Shown: positions 47,062 to 55,280 of the stretch, piece after piece | Numbering within the stretch: position 1 is the stretch's first letter | Layout of the letters: each line of letters starts with the position of its first letter | Origin: Mumia flava | GTDB taxonomy: Bacteria; Actinomycetota; Actinomycetes; Propionibacteriales; Nocardioidaceae | Assembly (NCBI RefSeq): GCF_002797495.1 | Contig: NZ_PGEZ01000001.1 | Coordinates: 1,798,001-1,862,000 of the forward strand | DNA length: 64,000 nt | Direction: 5' to 3' | Translations under genes and position numbers: made by a program | The notes under the pieces: model-generated | Databases searched by the model: none | Seen by the model: the letters and a program-made list of their open reading frames with translations, nothing else | Told to the model about the DNA's origin: nothing

Positions 47062-48600
47062 GTGCGCAACCAGGGAATCGGGTCGTGGCCGGCCCGCCGG
47101 AGCCGGTCGACGCCGCAGGCGACCGCGCTGGTCTACGGCGGGCGGACCACGACGTACGCCGCGCTGCACGCCCGGGTGACCGCGCTCGCGCACGCGCTGC
47201 GGGCACGTGGGATCGACCCGGGGGACCGCGTCGCCTACCTCGGGCCCAACCACCCGGCGTTCGTCGAGACGATGTTCGCGACGCACGCGCTCGGCGCGAT
47301 CTTCGTCCCGCTGAACTTCCGGCTCGCGGCACCCGAGGTGGCGTACATGCTCGACGACAGCGGCGCGAGCCTCCTGGTGCATGCACCGGAGAACGCCGAC
47401 GCGGTCGCCGCGCTCGAGGCGTACGCGGGTGCGCGGATCGCCCTCGGCGCGCCGGGCGCGGGCGACGAGGCGTACGAGGACCTGCTCGCGAGCAGCGGCG
47501 CCGACGACGACCCGTCCCGGGTGCCCGCGGTCGACGTGCCGGTCGCTGCGTCGGACCCGGCCCTGATCCTCTACACCTCGGGCACCACGGGTCGGCCCAA
47601 GGGCGCCGTGCTCACCCACGACAACCTGCTCGCGAACGCGATCAACCTGCTCGTGGACGTCGACGTGGCGACCGACGAGGTGACGCTGGTCGGCGCGCCG
47701 CTGTTCCACGTGGCCGCGCTCGACCAGACCCTGATCCCGACGATCCTCAAGGGCGGCACCTGCGTGATCATGCCGACCTGGGACGTCGACGCCTGCTTCG
47801 ACCTGATCGCCGAGCACCGGGTGACCTGGATGTTCGGGGTGAGCGCGATGTTCGCCGGCCTCGCCCAGTCACCACGCTGGTCCGGTGCGGACCTGTCGAG
47901 CATCCGCACGGTGATGTCGGGCGGCGCACCGGTCCCCGAGTCGCTGATCCGCACCTACCAGGAGCGTGGGCTCACGTTCTGCCAGGGCTACGGGATGACC
48001 GAGACCGCGCCGGGCGCGACGTTCCTGCGTCCGGAGCAGTCGATCGCGAAGGCCGGGACCGCCGGGACGCCGTGCTTCTTCGTCGACGTCCGCGTCGTCG
48101 ACGCCGACGGGGCCGACGTCGCGCCCGGGGTGCCCGGCGAGGTGCTCGTCGCAGGCGCGAACGTCACGCCCGGCTACTGGAACCGCCCCGACGCCACCGC
48201 CGCCGCGTTCACCGACGGCTGGCTGCGTACCGGCGACGTCGCGACCGTCGACGACGACGGCTACCTCACGATCGTCGACCGGGTGAAGGACATGTTCATC
48301 TCCGGCGGAGAGAACGTCTACCCGGCCGAGGTCGAGGCGGTGCTCTTCGCCCACGACGGCGTCGCCGAGGCGGCCGTGATCGGCGTGCCGGACGAGCGCT
48401 GGGGCGAGGTCGGCGCGGCGTACGTCGTGGCGCGCCCGGGTGCCCGGCTCGACGTCGACGACCTGCGGGCGTTCGCGCGGACCCGCCTCGCGGGCTACAA
48501 GGTGCCGGCGCACTGGCACCTGGTGGACGACCTGCCGCGCACCGGCTCGGGCAAGGTCCGCAAGCCCGACCTGCGGACGATGACCGACGACCCCCGGTAG
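47062..48600 (+). CDS. Acyl-CoA synthetase (AMP-forming)
   Basis: 512 aa. Adenylation motifs: P-loop LILYTSGTTGRPKGAVLTH, GYGMTETAPGATFL, GWLRTGDVATVDDDGYLTIV, RVKDMFISGGENVYPAEVE and the catalytic lysine in LPRTGSGKVRKPDL. It activates a carboxylic acid to its CoA thioester. Sequence resembles FadD3/long-chain and aryl ligases; the substrate is unknown. It is the last gene of the PaaX-controlled operon, from GTG 47062 with GGGGAGGGGA upstream. The initial CoA-activation step would fit a PaaX-type sensor that binds the CoA product. Confidence 0.92.
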   Translation: MRNQGIGSWPARRSRSTPQATALVYGGRTTTYAALHARVTALAHALRARGIDPGDRVAYLGPNHPAFVETMFATHALGAIFVPLNFRLAAPEVAYMLDDSGASLLVHAPENADAVAALEAYAGARIALGAPGAGDEAYEDLLASSGADDDPSRVPAVDVPVAASDPALILYTSGTTGRPKGAVLTHDNLLANAINLLVDVDVATDEVTLVGAPLFHVAALDQTLIPTILKGGTCVIMPTWDVDACFDLIAEHRVTWMFGVSAMFAGLAQSPRWSGADLSSIRTVMSGGAPVPESLIRTYQERGLTFCQGYGMTETAPGATFLRPEQSIAKAGTAGTPCFFVDVRVVDADGADVAPGVPGEVLVAGANVTPGYWNRPDATAAAFTDGWLRTGDVATVDDDGYLTIVDRVKDMFISGGENVYPAEVEAVLFAHDGVAEAAVIGVPDERWGEVGAAYVVARPGARLDVDDLRAFARTRLAGYKVPAHWHLVDDLPRTGSGKVRKPDLRTMTDDPR

Positions 48601-48615
48601 ACCGGCGGCGGCGCC

Positions 48616-49413
48616 TCAGACGTCGCGCGCGTGCGCGGTGACGCGCACGTCGTGCTCGATCGCCTCCGTCGTGGACAGCAGGTGCGGGAGCAGCCGGTCC
48701 CGGGCCTGCTCGCTCTGTCCGCCCGAGGTCGCGATCGAGACGTTCACCGCGGCGACCACCCGGCCGTCGCGGTCGCGCACGGGCGCCGCGACCGCGCACA
48801 GCCCGAGCTCCAGCTCCTGGTCCAGGAACGCCCACCCCTGCGCGCGCACCCGCACCAGCTCGGCGCGGAGCTCGTCGGGATCCGTGATCGTGCGCGGCGT
48901 GAGTGCCGCCAGCCCGCCGGCGGGCAGCGCCGCGTCCAGCTCGTCGTCGGGGAGCCCGGCGAGCAGCACGCGACCCATCGACGTCGCGTACGCGGGGAAC
49001 CGCGTCCCCACGCTGATCGCGACCGTCATGATCCGCCGCGTGTGAACCCGGGCGACGTAGACGATGTCGGAGCCGTCCAGCACCGAGACCGACGACGACT
49101 CGTGCACGTCGTCGGTGAGCCGTCGCAGGTGCGGTGTCGCGATCTCGGGGAGCGACACGCTCGACAGGTAGGCGTAGCCCAGCTCGAGCACCCGCGGCGT
49201 CAGCCAGAACTCACGCCCGTCGGTCGCCGTGTAGCCCAGGGAGACCAGCGTGTGCAGGAACCGACGCGTGGTCGCGCGGCTCAGGTCCGCCTGACGGGAC
49301 ACCTCCGACAGCGTCATCCGCGGATGGTCGGCGTCGAAGGCGCGGATCACGGCCAGTCCCCGCTGCAACGACTGCACCGACTCGACCGGACGGGTCTGCT
49401 CGGGGTCCGTCAC
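48616..49413 (-). CDS. IclR-family transcriptional regulator (PcaR/PobR type)
   Basis: 265 aa. N-terminal winged helix: VQSLQRGLAVIRAFDADHPR, MTLSEVSRQADLSRATTRRF; C-terminal effector domain: TPRVLELGYAYLSS, VARVHTRRIMTVAISVGTRF, PAYATSMGRVLLAGL, LELGLCAVAAPVRDRDGRVV. The SLQRGLAVIRAF and ATSMGRVLLA patterns are those of PcaR/PobR regulators of the beta-ketoadipate pathway. It starts with a GTG 37 nt after the ABC ATPase stop, so it is the last gene of that operon and converges with the acyl-CoA ligase. Confidence 0.92.
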   Translation of the reverse strand: MTDPEQTRPVESVQSLQRGLAVIRAFDADHPRMTLSEVSRQADLSRATTRRFLHTLVSLGYTATDGREFWLTPRVLELGYAYLSSVSLPEIATPHLRRLTDDVHESSSVSVLDGSDIVYVARVHTRRIMTVAISVGTRFPAYATSMGRVLLAGLPDDELDAALPAGGLAALTPRTITDPDELRAELVRVRAQGWAFLDQELELGLCAVAAPVRDRDGRVVAAVNVSIATSGGQSEQARDRLLPHLLSTTEAIEHDVRVTAHARDV

Positions 49414-49449
49414 GCCGGCACCCGCCCCGGGCCCCGGTCGACGCCGGTC

Positions 49450-50316
49450 TCACGCACCTGTGTCCTCGGGGGAGCTGCCTGCCGACGAGTCCTCCGAGCG
49501 CGGCCGCTCGCCGCGCTTGGCGCGCTGGACGAGCTCGTAGACCTCGGAGCGGAGCTCGGAGAACCGTGGCGACGACCGGGTCTCGAGCTGCGTGCGCTCG
49601 TCCGGCAGGTCGATCGCCACGTCCTCGAGGATGACGGTCGGCGAGCTCGACAGCACCAGCACCCGCTCCCCGAGGTAGACCGACTCGTCGATGTCGTGGG
49701 TGACGAACAGGACGGTGACACCCAGCCGCTTCCAGATGCTGCGGACCAGGTCCTCGAGGTCGGCGCGGGTCTGCGCGTCGACCGCCGCGAACGGCTCGTC
49801 CATCATCAGCACCTTCGGGCCGTACGCGACCGCGCGGGCGATCGCGACCCGCTGCTGCATGCCGCCGGACAGCTGCCACGGGTGGGCGTGCGTCACGTCG
49901 GACAGTCCGACCGCGTCGAGAGCGTCGGCGACCCGCGCGTCACGCTCGCCGCGCGGCGTCCGACGCGCCTTGAGCGGGAGCTCGACGTTCTGCTGCACGG
50001 TCATCCACGGGAACAGGCTGCGTCCGTACTCCTGGAAGACGACGGCCATGTCCGACGGCGGACCGGTGACGGTCTCGCCCTCGAGAACGACCTCCCCCTC
50101 GGTCGGCTCGAGCAGGCCGGCGATGCAGCGCAGGAGCGTGGTCTTGCCGGCCCCGGACGGGCCGACGATGCACACCAGCTCACCACTGGAGACCTCGAAC
50201 GTCAGGTCGCGCACAGCCTCGACGCTGCGGCCCGACCCGGCGTAGACCTTCTTGACTCCGCGGACGTCCAGGACAGGCACGGTCGTGGTCCTCTTCTCGG
50301 TGGCGGTCTCTGACAT
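49450..50316 (-). CDS. ABC transporter ATPase (nitrate/sulfonate/taurine type)
   Basis: 288 aa. Walker A GPSGAGKTT, Q-loop VFQEYGRSLFPWMTV, signature [14 protein letters not shown], Walker B VLMMDEPFAAVDAQTR and H-loop FVTHDIDE. The FPWMTVQQNV and ESVYLGERVLVL stretches mark the SsuB/TauB branch. Three ATGs in a row (50322, 50319, 50316) follow GGGAGGG; the third has a proper spacing. It overlaps or abuts the permease stop and powers the two permeases upstream. Confidence 0.93.
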   Translation of the reverse strand: MSETATEKRTTTVPVLDVRGVKKVYAGSGRSVEAVRDLTFEVSSGELVCIVGPSGAGKTTLLRCIAGLLEPTEGEVVLEGETVTGPPSDMAVVFQEYGRSLFPWMTVQQNVELPLKARRTPRGERDARVADALDAVGLSDVTHAHPWQLSGGMQQRVAIARAVAYGPKVLMMDEPFAAVDAQTRADLEDLVRSIWKRLGVTVLFVTHDIDESVYLGERVLVLSSSPTVILEDVAIDLPDERTQLETRSSPRFSELRSEVYELVQRAKRGERPRSEDSSAGSSPEDTGA

Positions 50317-50318
50317 CA

Positions 50319-51098
50319 TCATCCCTCCCGTTCCTGGCGTCGCATGCCCTCGTACCAGCGCAGCACCCGCGACTCGGCGAACCGGAACAGCAGCGACAGC
50401 CCGAGCCCGATGAAGCCGAGCAGGATGATGCCGCTCCACATCTCCGGGATCGCGAAGCTCCGCTGGAACTGGATCGTGGTGAACCCGATCCCGTTGGTCG
50501 CGGCGAACATCTCGCTGATCACCATGAGGATGATGCCGATCGCGAGCGCCTGGCGGGCCCCGGCAGCGATCCGCGGGCTCGCGCCGCGCAGCACCAGGTG
50601 GACGTACGTCGTGCGCCAGGGCATCCGGTAGCTCCGAGCCGTGTCGCGCAGCACCGGGTCGACCCCGCGGACACCCTCGACGGTGTTGAGGAGGATCGGC
50701 CAGATGCAGCCGGAGAAGATCACCAGCACCTTCATCGTGTTGTCGACGCCGGCGAAGAGCATGAGGATCGGCACCAGGACCGGCGGCGGGATCGCACGGA
50801 GGAACTCCAGGACGGGCTCGCAGAACTGGCGCAGCCGCGTCGAGGACCCGATCGCGCTGCCGAGGAGGATCCCGACCAGCAGCGCCAGGAGGTAGCCCGC
50901 CGCGAGCCGCAGGAGGCTCGGGACGACGTCGTCGAGGATCCGGCCCTCGAACCATGTCGGCACGAAGACGTCGACGATCGACGACAGTGGCGGGAAGAAG
51001 AAGTTCGTGCTGTCCGCGCTGAGGACCCACCACAGGGCGGTCAGCACGACGGGCAGCGCGAAGATCTCGACGAGGCGCATCCCGATGCGGCCGATCAT
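50319..51098 (-). CDS. ABC transporter permease 1 (SsuC/TauC type)
   Basis: 259 aa with six helices. The inner-membrane-complex EAA loop reads VEGVRGVDPVLRDTARSYRM, and ARQALAIGIILMVISEMFAA is the usual following helix. It is translationally coupled to both neighbours (ATGA overlap with permease 2). Together with permease 2 it forms a heterodimeric channel. Confidence 0.92.
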   Translation of the reverse strand: MIGRIGMRLVEIFALPVVLTALWWVLSADSTNFFFPPLSSIVDVFVPTWFEGRILDDVVPSLLRLAAGYLLALLVGILLGSAIGSSTRLRQFCEPVLEFLRAIPPPVLVPILMLFAGVDNTMKVLVIFSGCIWPILLNTVEGVRGVDPVLRDTARSYRMPWRTTYVHLVLRGASPRIAAGARQALAIGIILMVISEMFAATNGIGFTTIQFQRSFAIPEMWSGIILLGFIGLGLSLLFRFAESRVLRWYEGMRRQEREG

Positions 51099-51919
51099 GC
51101 GGGGACCTCCGATCGGACCGAGGGGTGCCAGCGCAGCAGCCGCCTCTCCGCGGCGCGGGCGAGCAGGTTGACGACGACGCCGAGCGCACCGGTCACGATG
51201 ACGAGGGCGAACATGGTGTCGACCGCTCCGGACGTCTGGGCGATGGCGATCCGCTTGCCGAGACCGGGGCTCCCGATGATCAGCTCACCGGTGATCTCGA
51301 GCACCAGCGCGACCGCCGCCGCGAGCCGGAAGCCGGTCACGACGTACGGGAGCGCGGTCGGCCACAGCACCGCGCGGACCCGGCGCAGCGGGCCGAACCG
51401 GAACGAGCGTGCGGTGTCGCTCGCGACCGGGTCGACGTCCTGCACCCCGTAGATCACCTGCACGAGCATCTGCCAGAAGCTCGCGTAGATCACGAGGATC
51501 AGCGTCGCCTGCATCTGGGTGCCGTAGACCAGCACCGCGAGCGGGATCAGGGCGACCGACGGGATCGGACGGAGGAACTCGATGGTCGAGGCCGTCATCC
51601 GACGGAGCACGCCGACCGACCCGATCACGATGCCCAGCACCGTCGCGGCCACGCAGGCGATGGTCAGACCGATCGCCCACCCCGTGATCGTCGATCCCAG
51701 CGCGCTCCAGAACGCCGGCGCCTGCATCTCCTCGACCAGGGCGGCGACCATCGAGGAGAACGGCGGGAGGAACTGCTCGTCGACGAGGCCGGTGCGGGGG
51801 AGCAGCTCGAGGAAGACGATGAACGTCACGATCCCGAGCAGGCCGAGAGTCCCGCCCCCGAGGGACGACGGCCGGAGCCGCGCCCCTCGGGAGACCGGCG
51901 CGTTGGCGTCCGCCGTCAC
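51095..51919 (-). CDS. ABC transporter permease 2 (SsuC/TauC type)
   Basis: 274 aa with six helices. The EAA loop is VIYGVQDVDPVASDTARSFR, followed by PYVVTGFRLAAAVALVLEIT. GTG 51919 overlaps the binding-protein stop (GTGA). Two different permease genes in one importer is less usual for the nitrate/sulfonate family, where homodimers are common, but frequent in actinobacterial aromatic-acid importers. Sequence similarity to permease 1 is moderate. Confidence 0.92.
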   Translation of the reverse strand: MTADANAPVSRGARLRPSSLGGGTLGLLGIVTFIVFLELLPRTGLVDEQFLPPFSSMVAALVEEMQAPAFWSALGSTITGWAIGLTIACVAATVLGIVIGSVGVLRRMTASTIEFLRPIPSVALIPLAVLVYGTQMQATLILVIYASFWQMLVQVIYGVQDVDPVASDTARSFRFGPLRRVRAVLWPTALPYVVTGFRLAAAVALVLEITGELIIGSPGLGKRIAIAQTSGAVDTMFALVIVTGALGVVVNLLARAAERRLLRWHPSVRSEVPA

Positions 51920-52887
51920 GGCAGCATGGCCTCGATGTCGGGCTCGGAGTCGATCAGCCCGTCCTCGAGGGCGAGGTCGGCGAGAAGCTGCACCGAGTCC
52001 TCGTTGATCTCGGTCGGCCACGTCGGCAGCGTCAGCTGCTCGGCGGTCTCGGCGTCGATCTCCGTGTACGACGAGAGGATGGCGCGCGCCTCGTCCGGGT
52101 TGTCGCTCGCGTACTGCAGCGACTCCTCCATCGCGTTCGTGAAGCGCTCGACGAGGTCGGGGTCGGACTGCGCCGTCTGCTCGGAGGTGAAGTACGCGGC
52201 GATCATCAGCTCGGGGTCGGTCGCGGCGAAGTTCCAGGCGACCGGCGTCGCGCCCTGACCCTCGGTGATCGCGAGGAACGGCTCGACGACCCACGCGGCG
52301 TCGACCTGGCCGTTCGACAGTGCGCCGGGCATGTCGGGGAAGCCGAGCTCGACGTACTCGATCGTGCTCGGGTCACCGCCGTCGTCACGGACGACCTTGT
52401 TGATCGTCGTGCTGCCGATGTTGTTGAGGGTGTTGACGGCGACGCGCTTGCCGGCGAGGTCCGCCGGCTCGGCGATGTCGCTCCCCTCCGGCGCGACCAC
52501 GGCACCGAAGTCGTCGCCGACCTCGCCGGTCGTGCTGTTGCCGGGGGCGACCATGGTCAGCGGCAGGTCCTGGCTCTCCGCCAGGATCAGCGAGGTCACG
52601 TTGCTGAAGCCGAACTGGAACTGGCCCGACGCCACACCCGGCACGATCGCGGCACCGCCCTGGCCCGTCTCCAGCGTGAGGTCGATGCCCTCGTCCTCGA
52701 AGAAGCCCTGCTCGTCGCCGAGGTAGATCGGCGCGACGTCGACGATGGGGATCACGCCGACGGTCACCTGGTCGGTCTCCGATCCGCTGCCGCCGTCACC
52801 GCCGTCGTCGCCGCCGCCACACGCGGCGAGTGCGGCCGAGGCAGCGAGGGCTGCCGCGGCGGCGGCGATCGAACGCTTGCGAGTCAT
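51916..52887 (-). CDS. SsuA/THI5-type ABC binding lipoprotein
   Basis: 323 aa. Lipobox ALAACGGG (near Cys22). The mature part VTVGVIPIVDVAPIYLGDEQ, GFFEDEGIDLTLETGQGGAA, GKRVAVNTLNNIGSTTI and ELGFPDMPGALSNGQVDAAW is paralogous to 41421-42395. In related aromatic importers this family binds phthalate- or benzoate-like carboxylates; the ligand here is not known. GGAGG lies 6 nt before ATG 52887. It heads the operon binding protein - permease - permease - ATPase - IclR. Two palindromes sit 37-72 nt upstream. Confidence 0.93.
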   Translation of the reverse strand: MTRKRSIAAAAAALAASAALAACGGGDDGGDGGSGSETDQVTVGVIPIVDVAPIYLGDEQGFFEDEGIDLTLETGQGGAAIVPGVASGQFQFGFSNVTSLILAESQDLPLTMVAPGNSTTGEVGDDFGAVVAPEGSDIAEPADLAGKRVAVNTLNNIGSTTINKVVRDDGGDPSTIEYVELGFPDMPGALSNGQVDAAWVVEPFLAITEGQGATPVAWNFAATDPELMIAAYFTSEQTAQSDPDLVERFTNAMEESLQYASDNPDEARAILSSYTEIDAETAEQLTLPTWPTEINEDSVQLLADLALEDGLIDSEPDIEAMLP

Positions 52888-52923
52888 GGGAGCCTCCGTG
52901 CGGGGGTGGTGGTTCGTCGGGGA

Positions 52924-52959
52924 TGTTCGCATGTCGAACAGTCGTTCTTAGATCGAACG
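52924..52959. promoter_or_regulatory. Tandem 17-bp palindromes, probable IclR-type operator
   Basis: TGTTCG-N5-CGAACA (52924-52940, perfect) and CGTTC-N7-GAACG (52943-52959, perfect) have centres 19 bp apart, about two helical turns. They lie upstream of the ABC importer operon, flanked by two IclR-family genes. Confidence 0.6.
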
Positions 52960-52998
52960 TACCCACGCGATGTGACCCACGTCAACCACTCGGCCCAG

Positions 52999-53126
52999 CC
53001 CTTCGCGCCGTGTGCACGTCGACCCGTTCCTGACCCGCCCCTCCCGACCGCGATCCGGGCGGTACGGGCGGAATCACAGCGGCGGTTCTTCCCCAGATCG
53101 CCCAGATCGGGGTCGGGAGGGGCGGG
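52999..53126. repeat. Half copy of the CCTTCGCGC hairpin repeat and a 22-bp inverted repeat reaching into the IclR 3' end
   Basis: CCTTCGCGCCGTGTGCACG (52999-53017) matches one arm of the repeat at 11876 and 56240. Next, arms 53034-53055 and 53105-53126 form a 22-bp inverted repeat (21/22) with a 49-nt spacer. The right arm encodes the Arg/Pro/Ser-rich end of the IclR protein. Confidence 0.6.
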
Positions 53127-53916
53127 GGCGGATGCCCTCGGGGCGGCGCAGCGCCGAGGGAGCGCCGAGCGCTCGGGACATGCCACGCGCCGCTGCCTGC
53201 ACGGCCGGACGTACGGCGTGGACCGGCGTGTCGGCGTGCACGACCACGGAGAGCGCAGCGAGCACCCGGTCGCCACGGCCGTGGACCGGGCACGCCACCG
53301 ACAGCGCGTCGACCGTGACCTGTCGGTCGCTCACGGCGACCCCGGTACGCCGCACCTCGGCGAGCACCGCCCGCAGTCGCGCCGGGTCGGTGATCGTCAG
53401 GTCGGTCCAGCGGCGCAACGGCCCGGCCAGCGCCTCCTCCTGCACGTCGGTCGGCGCGTGCGCCAGCAGCACGAGCCCGACCCCGGTCGCGTGCAGCGCG
53501 AAGCGTCCCCCGACCCGGGTGAGCACCCGCACCGCGCCACGTCCGGTGAGCCGCTCCACGTACACGACCTCGAGGTCCTCGCGCACCGCGAGCTGGACGT
53601 TCTCGTGGGTGGCCTCGTACAGGTCCTCCATGTACGGCAGCGCCACCTCGCGCAGAGGCGTCCCGCGCGGCGCCAGCGACGCGGTCTCCCACAACCGCAG
53701 ACCGATCTGGTACGCACCGTCGCTGCCGCGTTCCAACGCGCCCCAGGCGAGCAGGTCGCCGACGACGCGGTGCGTGGTGGTGAGGGCGAGGCCCGACTCC
53801 CGGGCCAGCTCCGACAACGTGAGGCGCGGCCGCTCGGGTGTGAAGGAGGCGAGGATCGTGAGCGCCTTCGTCGCCAGGGACGTCGGCGCCTCGCCACCTG
53901 AGCGTCTTCCGGTCAC
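53074..53916 (-). CDS. IclR-family transcriptional regulator
   Basis: 280 aa. N-terminal helix-turn-helix TKALTILASFTPERPRLTLS, ELARESGLALTTTHRVVGDL; effector domain IGLRLWETASLAPRGTPLRE, ENVQLAVREDLEVVYVERLT, ALHATGVGLVLLAHAP, VTVDALSVACPVHGRGDRVL. It is about 25 residues longer than usual because of a C-terminal tail (RPRPSRPRSGRSGEEPPL) encoded in repeat DNA. GTG 53916 is chosen, with CACAGT 7 nt before it; a GTG at 53925 is an alternative. It is divergent from the Rieske oxygenase operon and is its likely regulator. Confidence 0.9.
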   Translation of the reverse strand: MTGRRSGGEAPTSLATKALTILASFTPERPRLTLSELARESGLALTTTHRVVGDLLAWGALERGSDGAYQIGLRLWETASLAPRGTPLREVALPYMEDLYEATHENVQLAVREDLEVVYVERLTGRGAVRVLTRVGGRFALHATGVGLVLLAHAPTDVQEEALAGPLRRWTDLTITDPARLRAVLAEVRRTGVAVSDRQVTVDALSVACPVHGRGDRVLAALSVVVHADTPVHAVRPAVQAAARGMSRALGAPSALRRPEGIRPRPSRPRSGRSGEEPPL

Positions 53917-53939
53917 CGGAAACACTGTGCCACAGGTCA

Positions 53940-53955
53940 CGTGCCGCGGGGCACG
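53940..53955. promoter_or_regulatory. CGTGCC-GCGG-GGCACG inverted repeat
   Basis: A perfect 6-bp inverted repeat midway between the divergent IclR and Rieske oxygenase genes, and 37 nt upstream of the oxygenase start. Possible operator. Confidence 0.4.
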
Positions 53956-53991
53956 CTGGTCAGCGCCCCGTACCCGTCCGAGGAGACCACG

Positions 53992-55068
53992 ATGCCGAGC
54001 TGGCCGATGAACCAGTGGTACGTCGCCGCGTACAGCAGCGAGATCACCCACGAGCTGTTCGGGCGCACGATCTGCGACGAGCCGCTGGTGTTCTACCGCA
54101 CCAGCGAGGGCGAGGTGGTCGCGCTCGCCGACCGCTGCGTCCACCGGCGCTACCCGCTCTCGCGCAGCCACCTCGTCGACGACCAGGTGGTGTGCGGCTA
54201 CCACGGGTTCACCTACGACCAGCGCGGCGCGTGCGTCGCCGCACCGGCGCAGAAGCGCATCCCGCGGACCGCCCGGATCCCCACGTGGGAGGTCCGCGAG
54301 GTCGATTCGCTGATCTGGGTCTGGATCGGCGATCAGGAGCGCGCCGACGACGCCCTGATCCCGCGCGCCCCGTGGCTCGACCACCCCGACCACACGACCG
54401 TACGGGGGATGGAGCCGCTGAAGGCGCGCTACCAGCTGCTGGTGGACAACCTGCTCGACCTGTCGCACGAGACCTACCTCCACGGCGGCTACATCGGGAC
54501 GCCCGAGGTCGCCGAGACGCCGATCACGACCGAGGTCGACGACGAGGCGGACGTCGTCTACGTCAGCCGGCACATGGACGACGCGGCCTGCCCGCCGTTC
54601 TACGCGAAGTCCACCGGGATCCAGGGGCGGATCACTCGCTGGCAGGACATCGAGTACCACCCGCCGTGCCTCTACCTGCTGCACAGCCGGATCGCGCCGG
54701 TCGGGGTGCTGCCGCCAGCCGAGGGCCCGGACGACCAGGCCTTCCACGTGGAGGTCGTCTACGCGATCACGCCGGAGACCGAGCACTCGACGCACGACTT
54801 CTGGATGGTCGCGCGCGACTTCGCTCTCGACGACGAGGAGGTCTCGGCCTTCCTCGCGGAGAACAATCGCACGGTGGTGCTCCAGGACGTCGAGGCGCTC
54901 GACGTGCTCGAGGTCGTCGTGGAGGGGGAGAAGGACCGTTACCAGGAGCTGAGCATCAACATCGACGCCGGTGGCCTCGCCGCGCGACGGATCCTCGAGC
55001 GCCAGGTCGAGGCGGGTCGGGCCGAGGCCGCGGCCGGTACGCCGGCGCCCGCCGGGGCGTCGACGTGA
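53992..55068 (+). CDS. Rieske non-heme iron oxygenase, VanA-type
   Basis: 358 aa. The Rieske cluster ligands are Cys49-x-His51 and Cys68-x2-His71 (RCVHRRYPL, VCGYHG). The mononuclear iron triad is in DNLLDLSHETYLH (Asp156, His159, His164). Size and the MNQWYVAAYSSEI start match vanillate O-demethylase oxygenase and related enzymes that demethylate or hydroxylate aromatic acids. ATG 53992 has GAGGAG 8 nt upstream. It is the first gene of a three-gene coupled operon with a small protein and the reductase. The substrate is unknown. Confidence 0.93.
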   Translation: MPSWPMNQWYVAAYSSEITHELFGRTICDEPLVFYRTSEGEVVALADRCVHRRYPLSRSHLVDDQVVCGYHGFTYDQRGACVAAPAQKRIPRTARIPTWEVREVDSLIWVWIGDQERADDALIPRAPWLDHPDHTTVRGMEPLKARYQLLVDNLLDLSHETYLHGGYIGTPEVAETPITTEVDDEADVVYVSRHMDDAACPPFYAKSTGIQGRITRWQDIEYHPPCLYLLHSRIAPVGVLPPAEGPDDQAFHVEVVYAITPETEHSTHDFWMVARDFALDDEEVSAFLAENNRTVVLQDVEALDVLEVVVEGEKDRYQELSINIDAGGLAARRILERQVEAGRAEAAAGTPAPAGAST

Positions 55069-55280
55069 CCGTCGAGGGCACGGGCCCGGTGCGCGCCGAC
55101 CTGCCCGCGCCGACCCAGATGCTCACGGGCCCGAAGGTGTTCCGGATCGTCTGGAAGCTCAACACCGACATCCTCGTCGGCTACTGCTGGTGCGGCGCGT
55201 CGCGCGAGGCCGAGGAGCCGATCGCCCTGTGGGAGTGGCTGCTGGACCACCCCGACACCCATCCGGACGTGGACGCGTGA
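55065..55280 (+). CDS. Small CWC-motif protein between oxygenase and reductase
   Basis: 71 aa. GTG 55065 overlaps the oxygenase stop as GTGA, and its stop overlaps the reductase start as TGATG, so it is translationally coupled on both sides. Sequence: an acidic N-terminus, then GPKVFRIVWKLNTDILVGYC, WCGASREAEEPIALWEWLLD and an Asp/Pro tail. The only cysteines are in YCWCG. No known family is recognised. The codon use matches the neighbours and the position argues for a subunit, chaperone or metal-handling partner of the oxygenase, but this is inference. Confidence 0.75.
   Translation: MTVEGTGPVRADLPAPTQMLTGPKVFRIVWKLNTDILVGYCWCGASREAEEPIALWEWLLDHPDTHPDVDA

Noticed and set aside
52906-53901. 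331-codon plus-strand frame opposite the IclR gene
   Set aside because: Antisense shadow; the minus frame is a full IclR regulator.
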